Origin: Pseudomonas putida
Lineage (GTDB): Bacteria; Pseudomonadota; Gammaproteobacteria; Pseudomonadales; Pseudomonadaceae
Assembly (NCBI RefSeq): GCF_005080685.1
Contig: NZ_CP039372.1
Location: 1 to 64,000, forward strand
Length of the DNA stretch: 64,000 nucleotides
Reading direction: 5' to 3'
Shown here one piece after another: positions 17,487 to 26,395 of the stretch. Under the pieces are notes generated by a model. It had not been told where the DNA came from and did not search any database. It saw only the letters and a list, made by a program, of their open reading frames with translations. Position numbers and translations under genes: made by a program. Each line of letters opens with the position of its first letter. Positions within the stretch are counted from its first letter, which is position 1.

Positions 17487-19727
17487 ATGGCTATCGATTC
17501 TCAACACGAGATCCAAGCTGGACGCTTGTCCAGAGACACCCGGTCAGCTTGGACCCGATTTATGGTCTCACTTCATCGGCCAAATAACTTCAAGCTGGCG
17601 ATGCTCGCACTTATTGGGTTGATGATCTATCAACCTGCCGCGTGGCCTGTTTGGATACTGATCATGTGCATGATGGTTATGTCCTTCAATGATCAGCGTT
17701 TTCGAATGCCATTGCGCATGCCAAAAGACATCGGTGGTAAAGATCGAACTGATTATTACGAAGAACTGGTCGAACAAAAAACCTTGTGGGGCTTATTTAA
17801 AAGCTCTCGGACGTTTCGCAAGCTCCTTGCTGCTGGTGGCATCATGTATCTGGGGTATTTGCGTACGCCAAACGCCGAGGGCATTGCAAGGAGTGAAGAC
17901 GAAGGTCGAGAACTTTGGCTCAACAACTCCGACTGCCGTACGCATATGTGGATTCCTGGAACCACCGGCAGTGGAAAAAGTGAAACTCTCATGGCGCTGT
18001 TCTTCAACGCACTTTGCTGGGGATCGGGAGCTTGCTACGCAGACGGCAAAGCAGACTCCAACCTAGCATTTTGCCTGTGGTCGCTTGCCAGGCGCCTAGG
18101 CCGTGAAGATGACTTCTTGATCCTCAACTATTTGACCGGGGGTATGGACCCATTCGATAGCATGGTGGCACGCGAGAATGGAAAAGAGTGGACCTCGGAC
18201 TTTAGAGCGCAGTCGAACTCGCTGAATCCCTTTGGTGACGGTGCTGCCGACTTTTTGCTGCAGCTCTTGGCGTCGCTGCTGCCTGCGGCCAGTGGCGATG
18301 GTGCGAAGTGGCAAGAAAAAGCGATCAACATGGTCGACGCAGTGATCAGGACGCTCTGCTACAAACGCGCCAGGGGCGAAATTGAAATTTCCGTTGCTAC
18401 CTTCCGGCATTATCTCGCGCTGAAGAATCTGGTCGAGCTATACAAAGAAGGCCAGCAGGGACTGATTCCCGAGACTGCCTACCTGCCTATCAAAGCGTAC
18501 TTTGAGACCGGCCTGCCGGGCTTCAACCCCGACTTGGTGGACGATCCTTCTAAATGGGACGCGGAGGTATTTAACCAGCATGGCTATTTGACTGGTCAAT
18601 TCTCGCGAATTTTCTCGATGATGATGGATACCTACTCGCACGTGTTCAGCGACAAGTATCCGGAAATCGACATGATGGATGTGTTGCTTAACGATAGGCT
18701 GCTTGTGGTGATGATCCCGAGCCTGGAGAAATCAGCCTCCGAAGCGGCATCGCTGGGCAAGCTCTATATCTCGTCCATTCGGTTGATGATGGCACAGAAC
18801 CTCGGTTACAAACTGGAGGGGACGAAAGAGCAGGTGCTCGACACAAAAGCGACCAATGCGCCCAACCCCTACCTCATCATCAGTGATGAGCTGGCTTACT
18901 ACTTTGCTGCAGGGATCGCTGTAATGTTCGCACAGGCTCGTAGTCTGGGCTTCATGATGGTTGCGGCAGTTCAAGACATGCAAGGTCTGAAACGTGGCGA
19001 GGCAGCTGACGAAGCTGCTTCGATGCTGGCCAATACCAAGGTTAAGTGGGTGCTCGCATTGGAAGACCCTGAGGACACCTACGACTTCATCCGCAAGGCT
19101 GGCGGTGAAGGGTATTACAGTGTCCTGGGTGGCTACGATGAAAGCTCCGGTGCCATGCAGTCCTCTTTCCGCGCTCAAGCGGGAGCCAATATTGAGAAAC
19201 GTAACAAGATCGAGCTGCCTGATTTGAAAAAGCTCCAAGCCGGCGAAGGCATGGTCATCTTCAAAGATAGCGTTGTTCCGAGCTCCAGTTTCTACATCCC
19301 GGATGAGCACAAAAAAACTAGCAAACTGTCGGCACGTATCAACCGGTTCCTTCAAATTGAGCGACCAGAATATTCGCGGCTACCTCACAGCGCCGAAAAG
19401 ATCAGCATAACCGATCACCATTCAGTCGATTACGTAACTGCCCAGTTGCGCAGAGTCGAATCCGCCTACTATCCAAAGCTGGATGATCCGGTTCTCGATG
19501 AAATTGTGGCAACGGCAGCTCACATGGACACTATTACCCGGTTTGAAGTGAGCCCTGAACAACGCGGCATTGTGTTGTTCCAAGCTGCTCGAAAAGCAGT
19601 ACACGCTGCAGAGGCGAAAGGGCTCTCCGGCTATTACCACCAGGTTCGTGATGAAGACGAATTCGAGGAGTTGCTGGGTGATGAAGGGGATGATCTAGAG
19701 ATACCCGAAGAAGCCTTCGACGACTAA
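17487..19727 (+). CDS. trbC: TrbC / DotL (IcmO) type IV coupling ATPase
   Basis: 746 residues. It is an inner-membrane ATPase that delivers DNA or protein substrates to the secretion channel. Membrane helices lie near residues 30-72; Walker A is GTTGSGKSETLM (~157); a Walker B-type ISDELAYYF lies near 465. The C-terminus is acidic (ELLGDEGDDLEIPEE), as in coupling proteins that bind adaptors. It is close to R64 TrbC and Legionella DotL, in the expected order after trbA and trbB. Confidence 0.88.
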   Translation: MAIDSQHEIQAGRLSRDTRSAWTRFMVSLHRPNNFKLAMLALIGLMIYQPAAWPVWILIMCMMVMSFNDQRFRMPLRMPKDIGGKDRTDYYEELVEQKTLWGLFKSSRTFRKLLAAGGIMYLGYLRTPNAEGIARSEDEGRELWLNNSDCRTHMWIPGTTGSGKSETLMALFFNALCWGSGACYADGKADSNLAFCLWSLARRLGREDDFLILNYLTGGMDPFDSMVARENGKEWTSDFRAQSNSLNPFGDGAADFLLQLLASLLPAASGDGAKWQEKAINMVDAVIRTLCYKRARGEIEISVATFRHYLALKNLVELYKEGQQGLIPETAYLPIKAYFETGLPGFNPDLVDDPSKWDAEVFNQHGYLTGQFSRIFSMMMDTYSHVFSDKYPEIDMMDVLLNDRLLVVMIPSLEKSASEAASLGKLYISSIRLMMAQNLGYKLEGTKEQVLDTKATNAPNPYLIISDELAYYFAAGIAVMFAQARSLGFMMVAAVQDMQGLKRGEAADEAASMLANTKVKWVLALEDPEDTYDFIRKAGGEGYYSVLGGYDESSGAMQSSFRAQAGANIEKRNKIELPDLKKLQAGEGMVIFKDSVVPSSSFYIPDEHKKTSKLSARINRFLQIERPEYSRLPHSAEKISITDHHSVDYVTAQLRRVESAYYPKLDDPVLDEIVATAAHMDTITRFEVSPEQRGIVLFQAARKAVHAAEAKGLSGYYHQVRDEDEFEELLGDEGDDLEIPEEAFDD

Positions 19728-19736
19728 GGAGTTTTT

Positions 19737-21110
19737 ATGTCCACAGCTATCAAATTGGGGAACGACTACTGGAAACTCAAAAAAGATAACGTTGAGTTAC
19801 CTGTTGTTTGGTCAGAGGACCGAGTTTCGAATCACCATGTTGGTGTTGCCGGGACATCCGGTGCTGGTAAAACTCATTGGATTCGCGAGTTCGTGACGAA
19901 CATGAATGAAGAGATCGAAATCGACATCTTCGACTATCACGGTGATATCGAGATCCCTGGCACAGAGACCGTCATGTTTAGTGAGTCATCACGCTACGGG
20001 TTCAACCCGCTCATTCTAAATACTGATCCGCATTATGGCGGTGTTCGTCGCGCAGTGAATGACGTCATTGAGTCGATCAATTCAACCTCAAGAAAGCTCG
20101 GCGGTAATCAGGAAGGTGTGCTTCGGCATTTGCTAACAGATGCGTACACCGCCCGCGGCATACTGCCTGGTGATCCTCGTACCTGGGTGCGGCGTGAAGC
20201 GACCGAGGATGAAATTCGCCACTTAATTCAGACAAAGCAGTGGAATGACCTCCGTGGTGTTTACCCTACGCTACCTGATGTGATCCGGCTTGCGAAACGA
20301 AAGCTGCGTTCACTTTGGATGGGGGTGGACGACAGTGGCGATGGAAAAAAAGCCTTGAGCTGTTTTGAGGAATATTGCAGGTGCATGTCGGCGGTGAACA
20401 AAAGGCGTACTGAACTCGCAAAAGCAAAAGCGCGAGGCGATGATGCAGATATGGAGGCACAGCAGAAGCGACTCAATTCGGCAAAAGACAAAGCAGCCGA
20501 GGCACATATGACCTTCCTAAATAATATTGAAACTGGCCATGAGTTTGAGGATGTCATCAAGTACCACAGCAAGGACGTTGTATTAAGTGTGATCACTCGA
20601 CTTGAGAATCTTCACGCTACTGGCATTTTCAACCCAAACCCTCCCCCGTTTGGTAATGCAAGGGTGCGGCGCTACAATTTGAAACCTTTGGCTCAATCCG
20701 AGGACGAACTAAAAATGTTCGTGCGCTTCCGCCTCCGTTCCATCATCCGCGAGATGATGCAACGAGGTGAGTCTGGTGGAAAGCTGCGGCGCCTTGTTGT
20801 GTTGGATGAATCCAAGAAATTTAACGATGAGGACGTTAGCAATCCTATTAACATCATCGTCACTGAAATGCGTAAGTTTGGGTTGTCCATTCTATTGGCA
20901 GGACAGTCCCCAGCACATTTTAGCTCTGACTTCATCAAGAACGCTGGCACCTTGCTGCTTCTGAACCTGGCCACTGCCGATTGGGATGAGGCTGCCCGCA
21001 AGCTCAAGATCGATGTGAAAGACCTAAAGTATTTACGTCCCCAGACCAGCGGTGCAGTCCGTATGCTGGAGAAAGGACAAATCGCGCAGTTCAAGCAAAT
21101 TCATTTTTGA
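19737..21110 (+). CDS. HerA/VirB4-like ATPase (DUF87 type)
   Basis: 457 residues with Walker A GTSGAGKTHW (~residue 42), a following FDYHGDIEIPG segment typical of HerA/DUF87 ATPases, a coiled-coil insert (~215-265, rich in KAKA and Glu), and VVLDESKKF as Walker B (~358). The late GQSPAHFSSD and LLLNLAT segments match hexameric DNA-pump ATPases. It follows trbC by ten bases and probably assists the coupling complex. The exact role in I-type transfer is not established to my knowledge. Confidence 0.75.
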   Translation: MSTAIKLGNDYWKLKKDNVELPVVWSEDRVSNHHVGVAGTSGAGKTHWIREFVTNMNEEIEIDIFDYHGDIEIPGTETVMFSESSRYGFNPLILNTDPHYGGVRRAVNDVIESINSTSRKLGGNQEGVLRHLLTDAYTARGILPGDPRTWVRREATEDEIRHLIQTKQWNDLRGVYPTLPDVIRLAKRKLRSLWMGVDDSGDGKKALSCFEEYCRCMSAVNKRRTELAKAKARGDDADMEAQQKRLNSAKDKAAEAHMTFLNNIETGHEFEDVIKYHSKDVVLSVITRLENLHATGIFNPNPPPFGNARVRRYNLKPLAQSEDELKMFVRFRLRSIIREMMQRGESGGKLRRLVVLDESKKFNDEDVSNPINIIVTEMRKFGLSILLAGQSPAHFSSDFIKNAGTLLLLNLATADWDEAARKLKIDVKDLKYLRPQTSGAVRMLEKGQIAQFKQIHF

Positions 21111-21159
21111 ACTGCATTCCCGGCTTGAGCGCTACGCCTGACCATAGGAAAACGTGACC

Positions 21160-21339
21160 ATGGATACGACCGCCCCGATAGTGCTGTACGTCTACCGCTG
21201 CGAGGCTTGTGGGCATGCCGGCCAGTTGCAACTTCCGGAATCTGCGCCCGAGGTGACGACGGCCTGTGCGTCGTGCGGTTCCGAGGTCCAGGCCGAGTGG
21301 GACGGCGGTGTTGAGCTGGCCTCCAACGAACACGACTAA
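21160..21339 (+). CDS. Small zinc-ribbon protein, 59 aa
   Basis: One zinc ribbon: CEACGH near residue 12 and CASCGS near residue 35. The tail is acidic. ATG 21160 or GTG 21154 could serve as start; AGGAAAAC lies before both. It is placed after the HerA-like gene, probably co-transcribed. Possibly a small regulator or adaptor; function unknown. Confidence 0.55.
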   Translation: MDTTAPIVLYVYRCEACGHAGQLQLPESAPEVTTACASCGSEVQAEWDGGVELASNEHD

Positions 21340-21367
21340 CGGAAAACCTTCTGAGGAAGTTGTCCGC

Positions 21368-22402
21368 TCAGTCCAGCTCGCTGTCGTTTTCCAGGCTGAT
21401 GGCGTCGGCCGGCTTGTCGTCGCGTAACCCGACGAACACGGCGTGCCGAACCTTGCCGGCCGGGGTAATCTCCGCGAACTTCACTTCACACACCTGCTGC
21501 GGGGCAAGCCACACAACCCCTGCGCGCTCCATACGGGGCGGGTCGATGAGAGGGGTGCGATCCTGGGCAAGCGGTGCGAGAGCAACCCGTAAAGCCTTTA
21601 GGGTACGCTCGCTGATCCCGGAGCGAACCCTCCCTGCGTAGACCAGCTGACCATCGTCGTTATGCAGGCCCAGCAATAGCGAGCCAATGCCGGCTGCAGC
21701 CCGTGTGTAGCCGGCTATGACGAATTCTTGCCGATTGCCACACTTGAGCTTCGCCCAGGCACCGTCCCGCGCGCTGCTGTATCGGCTACCGTCTCGCTTC
21801 CCGACGATTCCCTCTAAGTTCATCCGGCAGGCATTGGCAAGCAATTGCATCGGGTCAGCATCCAATGTCACGGAGAACCGCACTCGCTCCATTGGGCAAT
21901 GCTCAAGAAGCGCCTCGAGGACCTGTCGCCTAAGCTCGACAGCTTCACCTCTAAGATCCGCACCATTGAGATACAGCAAATCAAAGGCCACATATACCAG
22001 GTCATCGGTGGCCTTTGAGGCGAACGCCGACTGCAGGGCTTGGAAGGCAGGTCGACCGTCATCCTCCTGGATCACGACCTCACCATCGAGCCAGGCCGAA
22101 TGCACGGCCAGGCGTTCTAGGTCTTTGGTAAGCAGTGGCATACGATCGGTCCAGTCAAAACCGTTCTTCGTAAAAAGCTGCACCTGGTCACCATCGATCC
22201 GGACTAAAAGGCGATACCCGTCGTACTTGATCTCGTACCTCCATTCGCCTTGCGGAGGCCGAGTCGTCAAAGTCACCAGTTGTGGAGCGATCCAACCCGG
22301 ATTCGGTGCCTTGGGTGGTTGCACGATCCGCGACCTCGCTAACTGAGATTTCCCTTCAGAGTGGAGTGCTGGATTGTCAGAAAGATCACCTCGTCCGCCC
22401 AA
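21368..22402 (-). CDS. Stand-alone LigD-type ATP-dependent DNA ligase
   Basis: 344 residues matching only the ligase domain of LigD (the non-homologous end-joining ligase), without polymerase or phosphoesterase domains. The adenylated lysine lies in EIKYDGYR (~residue 59), the downstream motifs are WLDGEVV (III), GIVGKRDGS (IV) and AKLKC (V), and an OB-fold domain follows. No Ku gene is nearby. No ATG is found at the N-terminus: the frame begins at TTG 22402 without a ribosome site, while ATG 22441 in another frame has AAGGAAC before it, so a one-base error near 22400 is possible. Confidence 0.85.
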   Translation of the reverse strand: MGGRGDLSDNPALHSEGKSQLARSRIVQPPKAPNPGWIAPQLVTLTTRPPQGEWRYEIKYDGYRLLVRIDGDQVQLFTKNGFDWTDRMPLLTKDLERLAVHSAWLDGEVVIQEDDGRPAFQALQSAFASKATDDLVYVAFDLLYLNGADLRGEAVELRRQVLEALLEHCPMERVRFSVTLDADPMQLLANACRMNLEGIVGKRDGSRYSSARDGAWAKLKCGNRQEFVIAGYTRAAAGIGSLLLGLHNDDGQLVYAGRVRSGISERTLKALRVALAPLAQDRTPLIDPPRMERAGVVWLAPQQVCEVKFAEITPAGKVRHAVFVGLRDDKPADAISLENDSELD

Positions 22403-22514
22403 AGGATGGTATGAACTCTCAGGTTGAGGGCTGTTAACATGTTCCTTTTGCCGCGTAACTGAGTTGAGTTTTTACCGGAATGCCGGCGGCATTTAGCAAG
22501 TGTTGGAGCATTGA

Positions 22515-23276
22515 ATGGAAGCAAGCCTACCGAGGATCGTAAATCCGGCTGCGATCGGTAAACCACGGGACTATGACCACCTACTGGGCACCATGAAAGA
22601 TCTTCACCTGTCCCTGCAGGTGGGCACTTCGAGGCACGCCATCAAACGCCGTAGAGAAGCGTATGGATTGCCGCCCTACACCGTAGCGCAAGCTATCGCT
22701 CCTTATACGCACTTGCTGGGGGTTATCTCGGATCGTTCTGTTGCAGCTCGATGCGGCGTCTCGGCCCACATGGTGAAAGTCTACAGGGAGTCCCAAAAAA
22801 TTCTGCCGGTGTTTAGGCCCAAACCGCGGCAGCAAAGCCTACCCATAGGACACCCTCTGAGGGCCTACAAGCCCCTTTTCGGCTTCGTGAGTGATCAAGA
22901 GATAGCTCGAGTGTCCGACGTGCCGCTCGATGCCGTACAGCAAGCGAGAGAGTCGCTCGGGTTCGAGCCAGTCGCTCCTCTACTCCAACCCATCGAAATA
23001 GCCCCTCTGCAGGACTTCCATGGTCCTTTGCTGGGTTACGAATCCCTATTGCACAGCATGTCGATCGCCAAGATCAGCCGCATTGTAGGGGTCCCTTACA
23101 GCATCATCGAAAAGCGCCGTGATTTTCTCGGCGTGAAGCCTTACGAGCGCGTATCCAGAGCTGTTAGATACAACCACCTCTTGGGTGTTATCCCCCATTC
23201 ATTGTTGGCCAAACTCGCAGGCATTTCGGCCTCACGAGTACAGGACCTGAGCCGCGCTAAGAAGCATGCGACCTGA
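22515..23276 (+). CDS. Protein of five helix-turn-helix-like repeats
   Basis: 253 residues built from five tandem units of about 44-54 residues. Each starts with Y/H-x-x-L-L/F-G (LLG at residues 23, 67, 121, 172 and 222) followed by a helix, a GVS/GVP/GIS-type turn and a second helix often ending in KRR or similar, the pattern of an HTH recognition unit. This suggests a modular DNA-binding protein. ATG 22515 has TTGGAGCATTGA before it. It is divergent from the ligase gene. I know no named family; function is inferred from repeat form only. Confidence 0.7.
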   Translation: MEASLPRIVNPAAIGKPRDYDHLLGTMKDLHLSLQVGTSRHAIKRRREAYGLPPYTVAQAIAPYTHLLGVISDRSVAARCGVSAHMVKVYRESQKILPVFRPKPRQQSLPIGHPLRAYKPLFGFVSDQEIARVSDVPLDAVQQARESLGFEPVAPLLQPIEIAPLQDFHGPLLGYESLLHSMSIAKISRIVGVPYSIIEKRRDFLGVKPYERVSRAVRYNHLLGVIPHSLLAKLAGISASRVQDLSRAKKHAT

Positions 23277-23417
23277 CTTCGCGCCGGTTTAGCAGCTCGG
23301 TTTGCTAGAACCTTCGCATGGTAAGCTGGTGTTCTGCTTGCCCCCCCAACTGGCCTAGCCGCTCTCCATCTCCGAGGCTGGGCCGATGCTTCATTTAAGA
23401 TTATCTGAGGCCCCAGT

Positions 23418-24150
23418 ATGGCTACCAAATCGACCCCGCTCTACGGACGTATTACCTCTGCGCAGGTCCTCGAAGTGCTCAAATACAGCAGCGGTAGTGA
23501 CCTCAAAACCCAGCAGGCCCAGCTCACTGCTACCTGCAATCAGCTGGAGCAGCTCAGTACCCCCAGTATCGGCCTTAGCGAGCTCCTGGATATGGAGGAC
23601 CGCGACCTGCTTAAGCGGGCTGCAGTTCTCCTGCGCGACCTTAACCGTCACGTTGAGCGGGCAAAAGAGGTACGGGTTGAACTCGAAAAACGAGAAGACA
23701 AGGCGCGTAAAGCCTATTTGGTAGCAATCAGCGGGCTGATCGCGAAGCGCTTCCCTTCAGTCACCGATGAGACTCCCGGGCGAGCTGAGCAATTGTTGGA
23801 GATCATGGAGCTTCATCTGGCCTTATTCGACTGCAACTACCTGGAAGACTATTACGAGGGGGCTTTCGTCGCAATTCGGGCGGGATTTTGACCGTTTCGA
23901 GAGTGGCGAGGAGACACTTACTCAGGCGGTAAACGGCGCTGCGCAGAACTTGCGGTACGACCTTGGGCAACGGTTGGGCTATTCGAGCAAGCAACCCGAT
24001 CCAGCAAAAGCACTGCAGGCTGTGATCGAGGAGGCCGATCGGCTGCGCCCAGCAGCCAAGGCAAAGAATCAGGGGTTGTTTCAACGCATCGAGCGCGTGT
24101 TGGCAAGGGAGCAAACCATCCGCATCACTGCCGATCCACACCAGTCGTAA
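23418..24150 (+). pseudogene. Hypothetical helical protein, ~243 aa, frame broken
   Basis: Two overlapping frames (23418-23891 and 23767-24150) join into one helical protein by removing one base, most simply from the GGGGG run near 23860: ...YYEG then LSSQFGRDFDRFESG. The first half has coiled-coil character (QLTATCNQLEQL, RAKEVRVELEKREDKARK). The second half is helical too (KALQAVIEEADRLR). A length of ~243 aa would then be intact. Function unknown. Unlike most breaks in this window, this one needs a base removed. Confidence 0.6.
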
Positions 24151-24198
24151 CTGACTTGCTCACTGATTGAGTTCAACCCGCGCTGGCGGGCTGATGGT

Positions 24199-24393
24199 TC
24201 ACATGCTGTCGATGAATGCCGCTACACGTTCCACTGTCGGTTTACTCAGTCGGTGGTAGTCCACGAAGTGGAAGAACCCGTCTTCCTCATCGAGCTGGGC
24301 GAGCTCATCAGCGTTGAACGACCAGCGCTGGCCACCGTGCTCAAATTCCTGCCAGTCATCGTGGGTAGCTGTTTCGGTTAATCGGGTACTCAC
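24199..24393 (-). CDS. Small acidic hypothetical protein, 64 aa
   Basis: Soluble, with an acidic centre (DELAQLDEEDGFF). It resembles small plasmid-encoded proteins of unknown role. It ends just after the hypothetical gene on the opposite strand. A plausible ATG start at 24393, but the ribosome site is weak (GGAGGGCAAGGAACGTG upstream, slightly distant). Confidence 0.5.
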   Translation of the reverse strand: MSTRLTETATHDDWQEFEHGGQRWSFNADELAQLDEEDGFFHFVDYHRLSKPTVERVAAFIDSM

Positions 24394-24671
24394 GTTCCTT
24401 GCCCTCCTCCAAGCTTAGGGCTTGCAGCTGGTGTGTGCGATCAGCCAGCCATGTGGAGCCGCTGTTTCTGCAGGGCCGGCACCATTTGAAATGTACAAGT
24501 ATGACCCCCAGGCGCCGATGCAACGACTGTCGCAGTCAGCGCTGTTTGCTGCAGTACATGTACTTCCACGACCTCCTCGGTAACGTCATAGAACTGTGCG
24601 GTAAGGTTCGCTGCGATGCCGCTGTAAAACACATCGTAAAATGAGAAAATACGGTTAGTTTCTAGAGATCA
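24394..24671. other. Intergenic region before tnsA
   Basis: No convincing gene. If the tnsA fragment belongs to a Tn7-like element, its end would be expected here, since tnsA lies next to one end in Tn7. I could not find clear 20-bp repeated TnsB-type sites. A CGTA-N11-TACG inverted repeat near 24632-24650 resembles the backbone operators, but its spacing is one base shorter. Confidence 0.3.
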
Positions 24672-25238
24672 ATGAGAATGAAGAAGGCTCTGCCCACTTT
24701 GCCGGTCCGCAGCATCGGCGTTAGCGGTCGTAGCGTCACAGGCATCGTACCGCTGATGGGTCGGTTTGAATCGACCCTCGAGCGCGACCTAATGGAGCTT
24801 GTCCGCTTCGATCGCCGCGTCAGCAGCTTCCTACCTCAGCCCGTTAGGATCGAATACAAGGGCGATGCCGGTGAGGAGCGGTCGTACACGCCCGACGGCC
24901 TCATCACATTCCAGGAATCGGCGTCATCACCGCCGCCAATCCTTTATGAGGTCAAATACCGAGCGAATTTTCGCGAGCAGTGGCGAAACCTGTTGCCCAA
25001 ATTTCGCGCGGCAAAATCGTACTGCGCTGAGCGCGGGTGGCGTTTTGAGGTCTACACGGAACGGGAAATCCGCACGCCATATCTGGATAACGTCAAATTT
25101 CTTTGGCCGTTTCGAAGCCGAGAGCCTGGCCCGCTTCAGCGCGCCCAAGTCGTGGGTGTATTTGAAAGCTACAACTTGATCAGTGTGGGCAACCTCCTTG
25201 GAATGCTTGCTCCTGATCCAAGCAGCGCGGTGAGCTGA
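24672..25238 (+). pseudogene. tnsA: TnsA-like transposon endonuclease, 3' truncated
   Basis: 188 residues that match the N-terminal catalytic domain of TnsA, the Tn7-family endonuclease that cuts the 5' ends of the transposon. The frame has FESTLERDLMELV, then SYTPDGLI (catalytic Asp) and LYEVKYR (D...ExK nuclease signature), and NVKFLWPF near the domain end. TnsA proteins normally have a further C-terminal domain that contacts TnsC; here the frame ends soon after, where IS5-family DNA begins. No tnsB, tnsC, tniQ or tnsD is found next to it, so the Tn7-like element is a remnant. Confidence 0.75.
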
Positions 25239-26258
25239 TCCCCGTGTTGTGGAACCTGATCGCAAAGGGCGTCGTTTGTTGCGACCTGAATATTCCGTTA
25301 AGCATGACGAGCGAGCTCCACAGATTCGACAGCGCAAATAGCGTGGTCAGTTGCGCCGTGTTCTTGGCCAAGCCGCGAAAGCGAGTCTTCACATAGCCGA
25401 ACTGGCGTTGGATCACCCGGAACGGGTGCTCCACTTTCGCACGTACTTGCGCCTTGGCCTTTTCGATCTTGCGCTTGGCTTTGTATAGTACGCTGCGTTT
25501 ACTCAAGTGTTTGTAGGTGCTGCGGCGGGCAGCGATTGCCATATCACCTGGCGCCCCTCGTGTTCAGGCCGCTTTTCCACGCCTGTGTAGCCCGCATCCG
25601 CACAGACGACATTCTCTTCGCCATGCAGTAGCTGAGCGACCTCCGTCACGTCAGCTACGTTCGCGGCAGTGCCGTGAACGTGATGTACCAGGCCCGACTC
25701 AGCATCGGCACCAATATGCGCCTTCATGCCGAAGAAGTACTGGTTGCCTTTCTTCGTCTGGTGCATTTCCGGGTCGCGTTTGCCTTCCTTATTCTTGGTC
25801 GAACTGGGGGCGTGGATGATCGTGGCATCGACGATCGTGCCCTGGCGCAGCGACAAGCCTTTGTCTCGCAGGTACGCGTTGATGGTTTCCAGAATACACG
25901 CCGCCAACTGGTGCTTCTCCAGCAGATGCCGGAAGTTCATGATCGTCGTGTCTTCGGGGATCGGGGCGCTGAGCGTCAGTCGAGCGAACTGGCGCATCGA
26001 GGTGATCTCGTACAACGCTTCCTCCATAGCGGGGTCGCTCAGTGAAAACCAGTTTTGCAGCAGATGAATGCGCAGCATGGTTTCCAATGGATAGGGTTTG
26101 CGACCGCCACCTGCCTTTGGGTAATGCGGCTCGATCAATGCGACCAGTCCGCTCCACGGTACGACCTGTTCCATCTCGGCCAGGAAACGCTCACGACGGG
26201 TTTGCTTGCGCTTACCGGCATATTCGAAATCGGAGAAGCTCATCTGACTCATGGGCAA
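25180..26258 (-). pseudogene. IS5-family transposase, frame broken
   Basis: The first frame (26258-25503) has the IS5 start ([21 protein letters not shown]), the first catalytic Asp in [12 protein letters not shown] and the second in VCADAGYTG. The second frame (25542-25180) continues with [15 protein letters not shown] and the catalytic-Glu region KAKVEHPFRVIQRQFGY. Adding one A to the AA run near 25543 gives [10 protein letters not shown] and rejoins the frames. It is an ordinary one-base break, not a known programmed shift. The extreme C-terminus is atypical and reads into tnsA. Confidence 0.8.
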
Positions 26259-26345
26259 GACTTCTTGGCGTGGATGAACGGAGCGCTATTTCAGCACAGG
26301 TCCGGCTGCCTGTGCTGACTTGATCGGAGAGTCCCTAAACACCCT
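25180..26345 (-). mobile_element. IS5-family insertion element (ends approximate)
   Basis: A transposase region of about 1.1 kb with IS5-type DDE motifs lies between truncated tnsA and the catabolic island. Exact inverted repeats were not resolved. The left side runs into tnsA without a transposase stop, so the C-terminal end of the element may be missing. Its insertion separates tnsA from whatever followed it. Confidence 0.6.
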
Positions 26346-26395
26346 GCCTAGTGAAAAACTTGTGGGGGTGGATGCAGCGTCAACACCCTCCGTCG

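Noticed and set aside
24441..24632. Small minus-strand gene before tnsA
   Set aside because: No ribosome site, low-quality protein, and overlap with a similar random frame on the other strand.
22000..24670. CRISPR array or tandem DNA repeats
   Set aside because: The repeats in the 22515 gene are at protein level and diverged; no regular direct DNA repeats with spacers exist anywhere in the window.
25500..25545. Programmed ribosomal frameshift in the IS5 transposase
   Set aside because: The join lies at a plain AA run without a slippery heptamer or visible pseudoknot, and the same one-base pattern occurs in many non-IS genes of the window.
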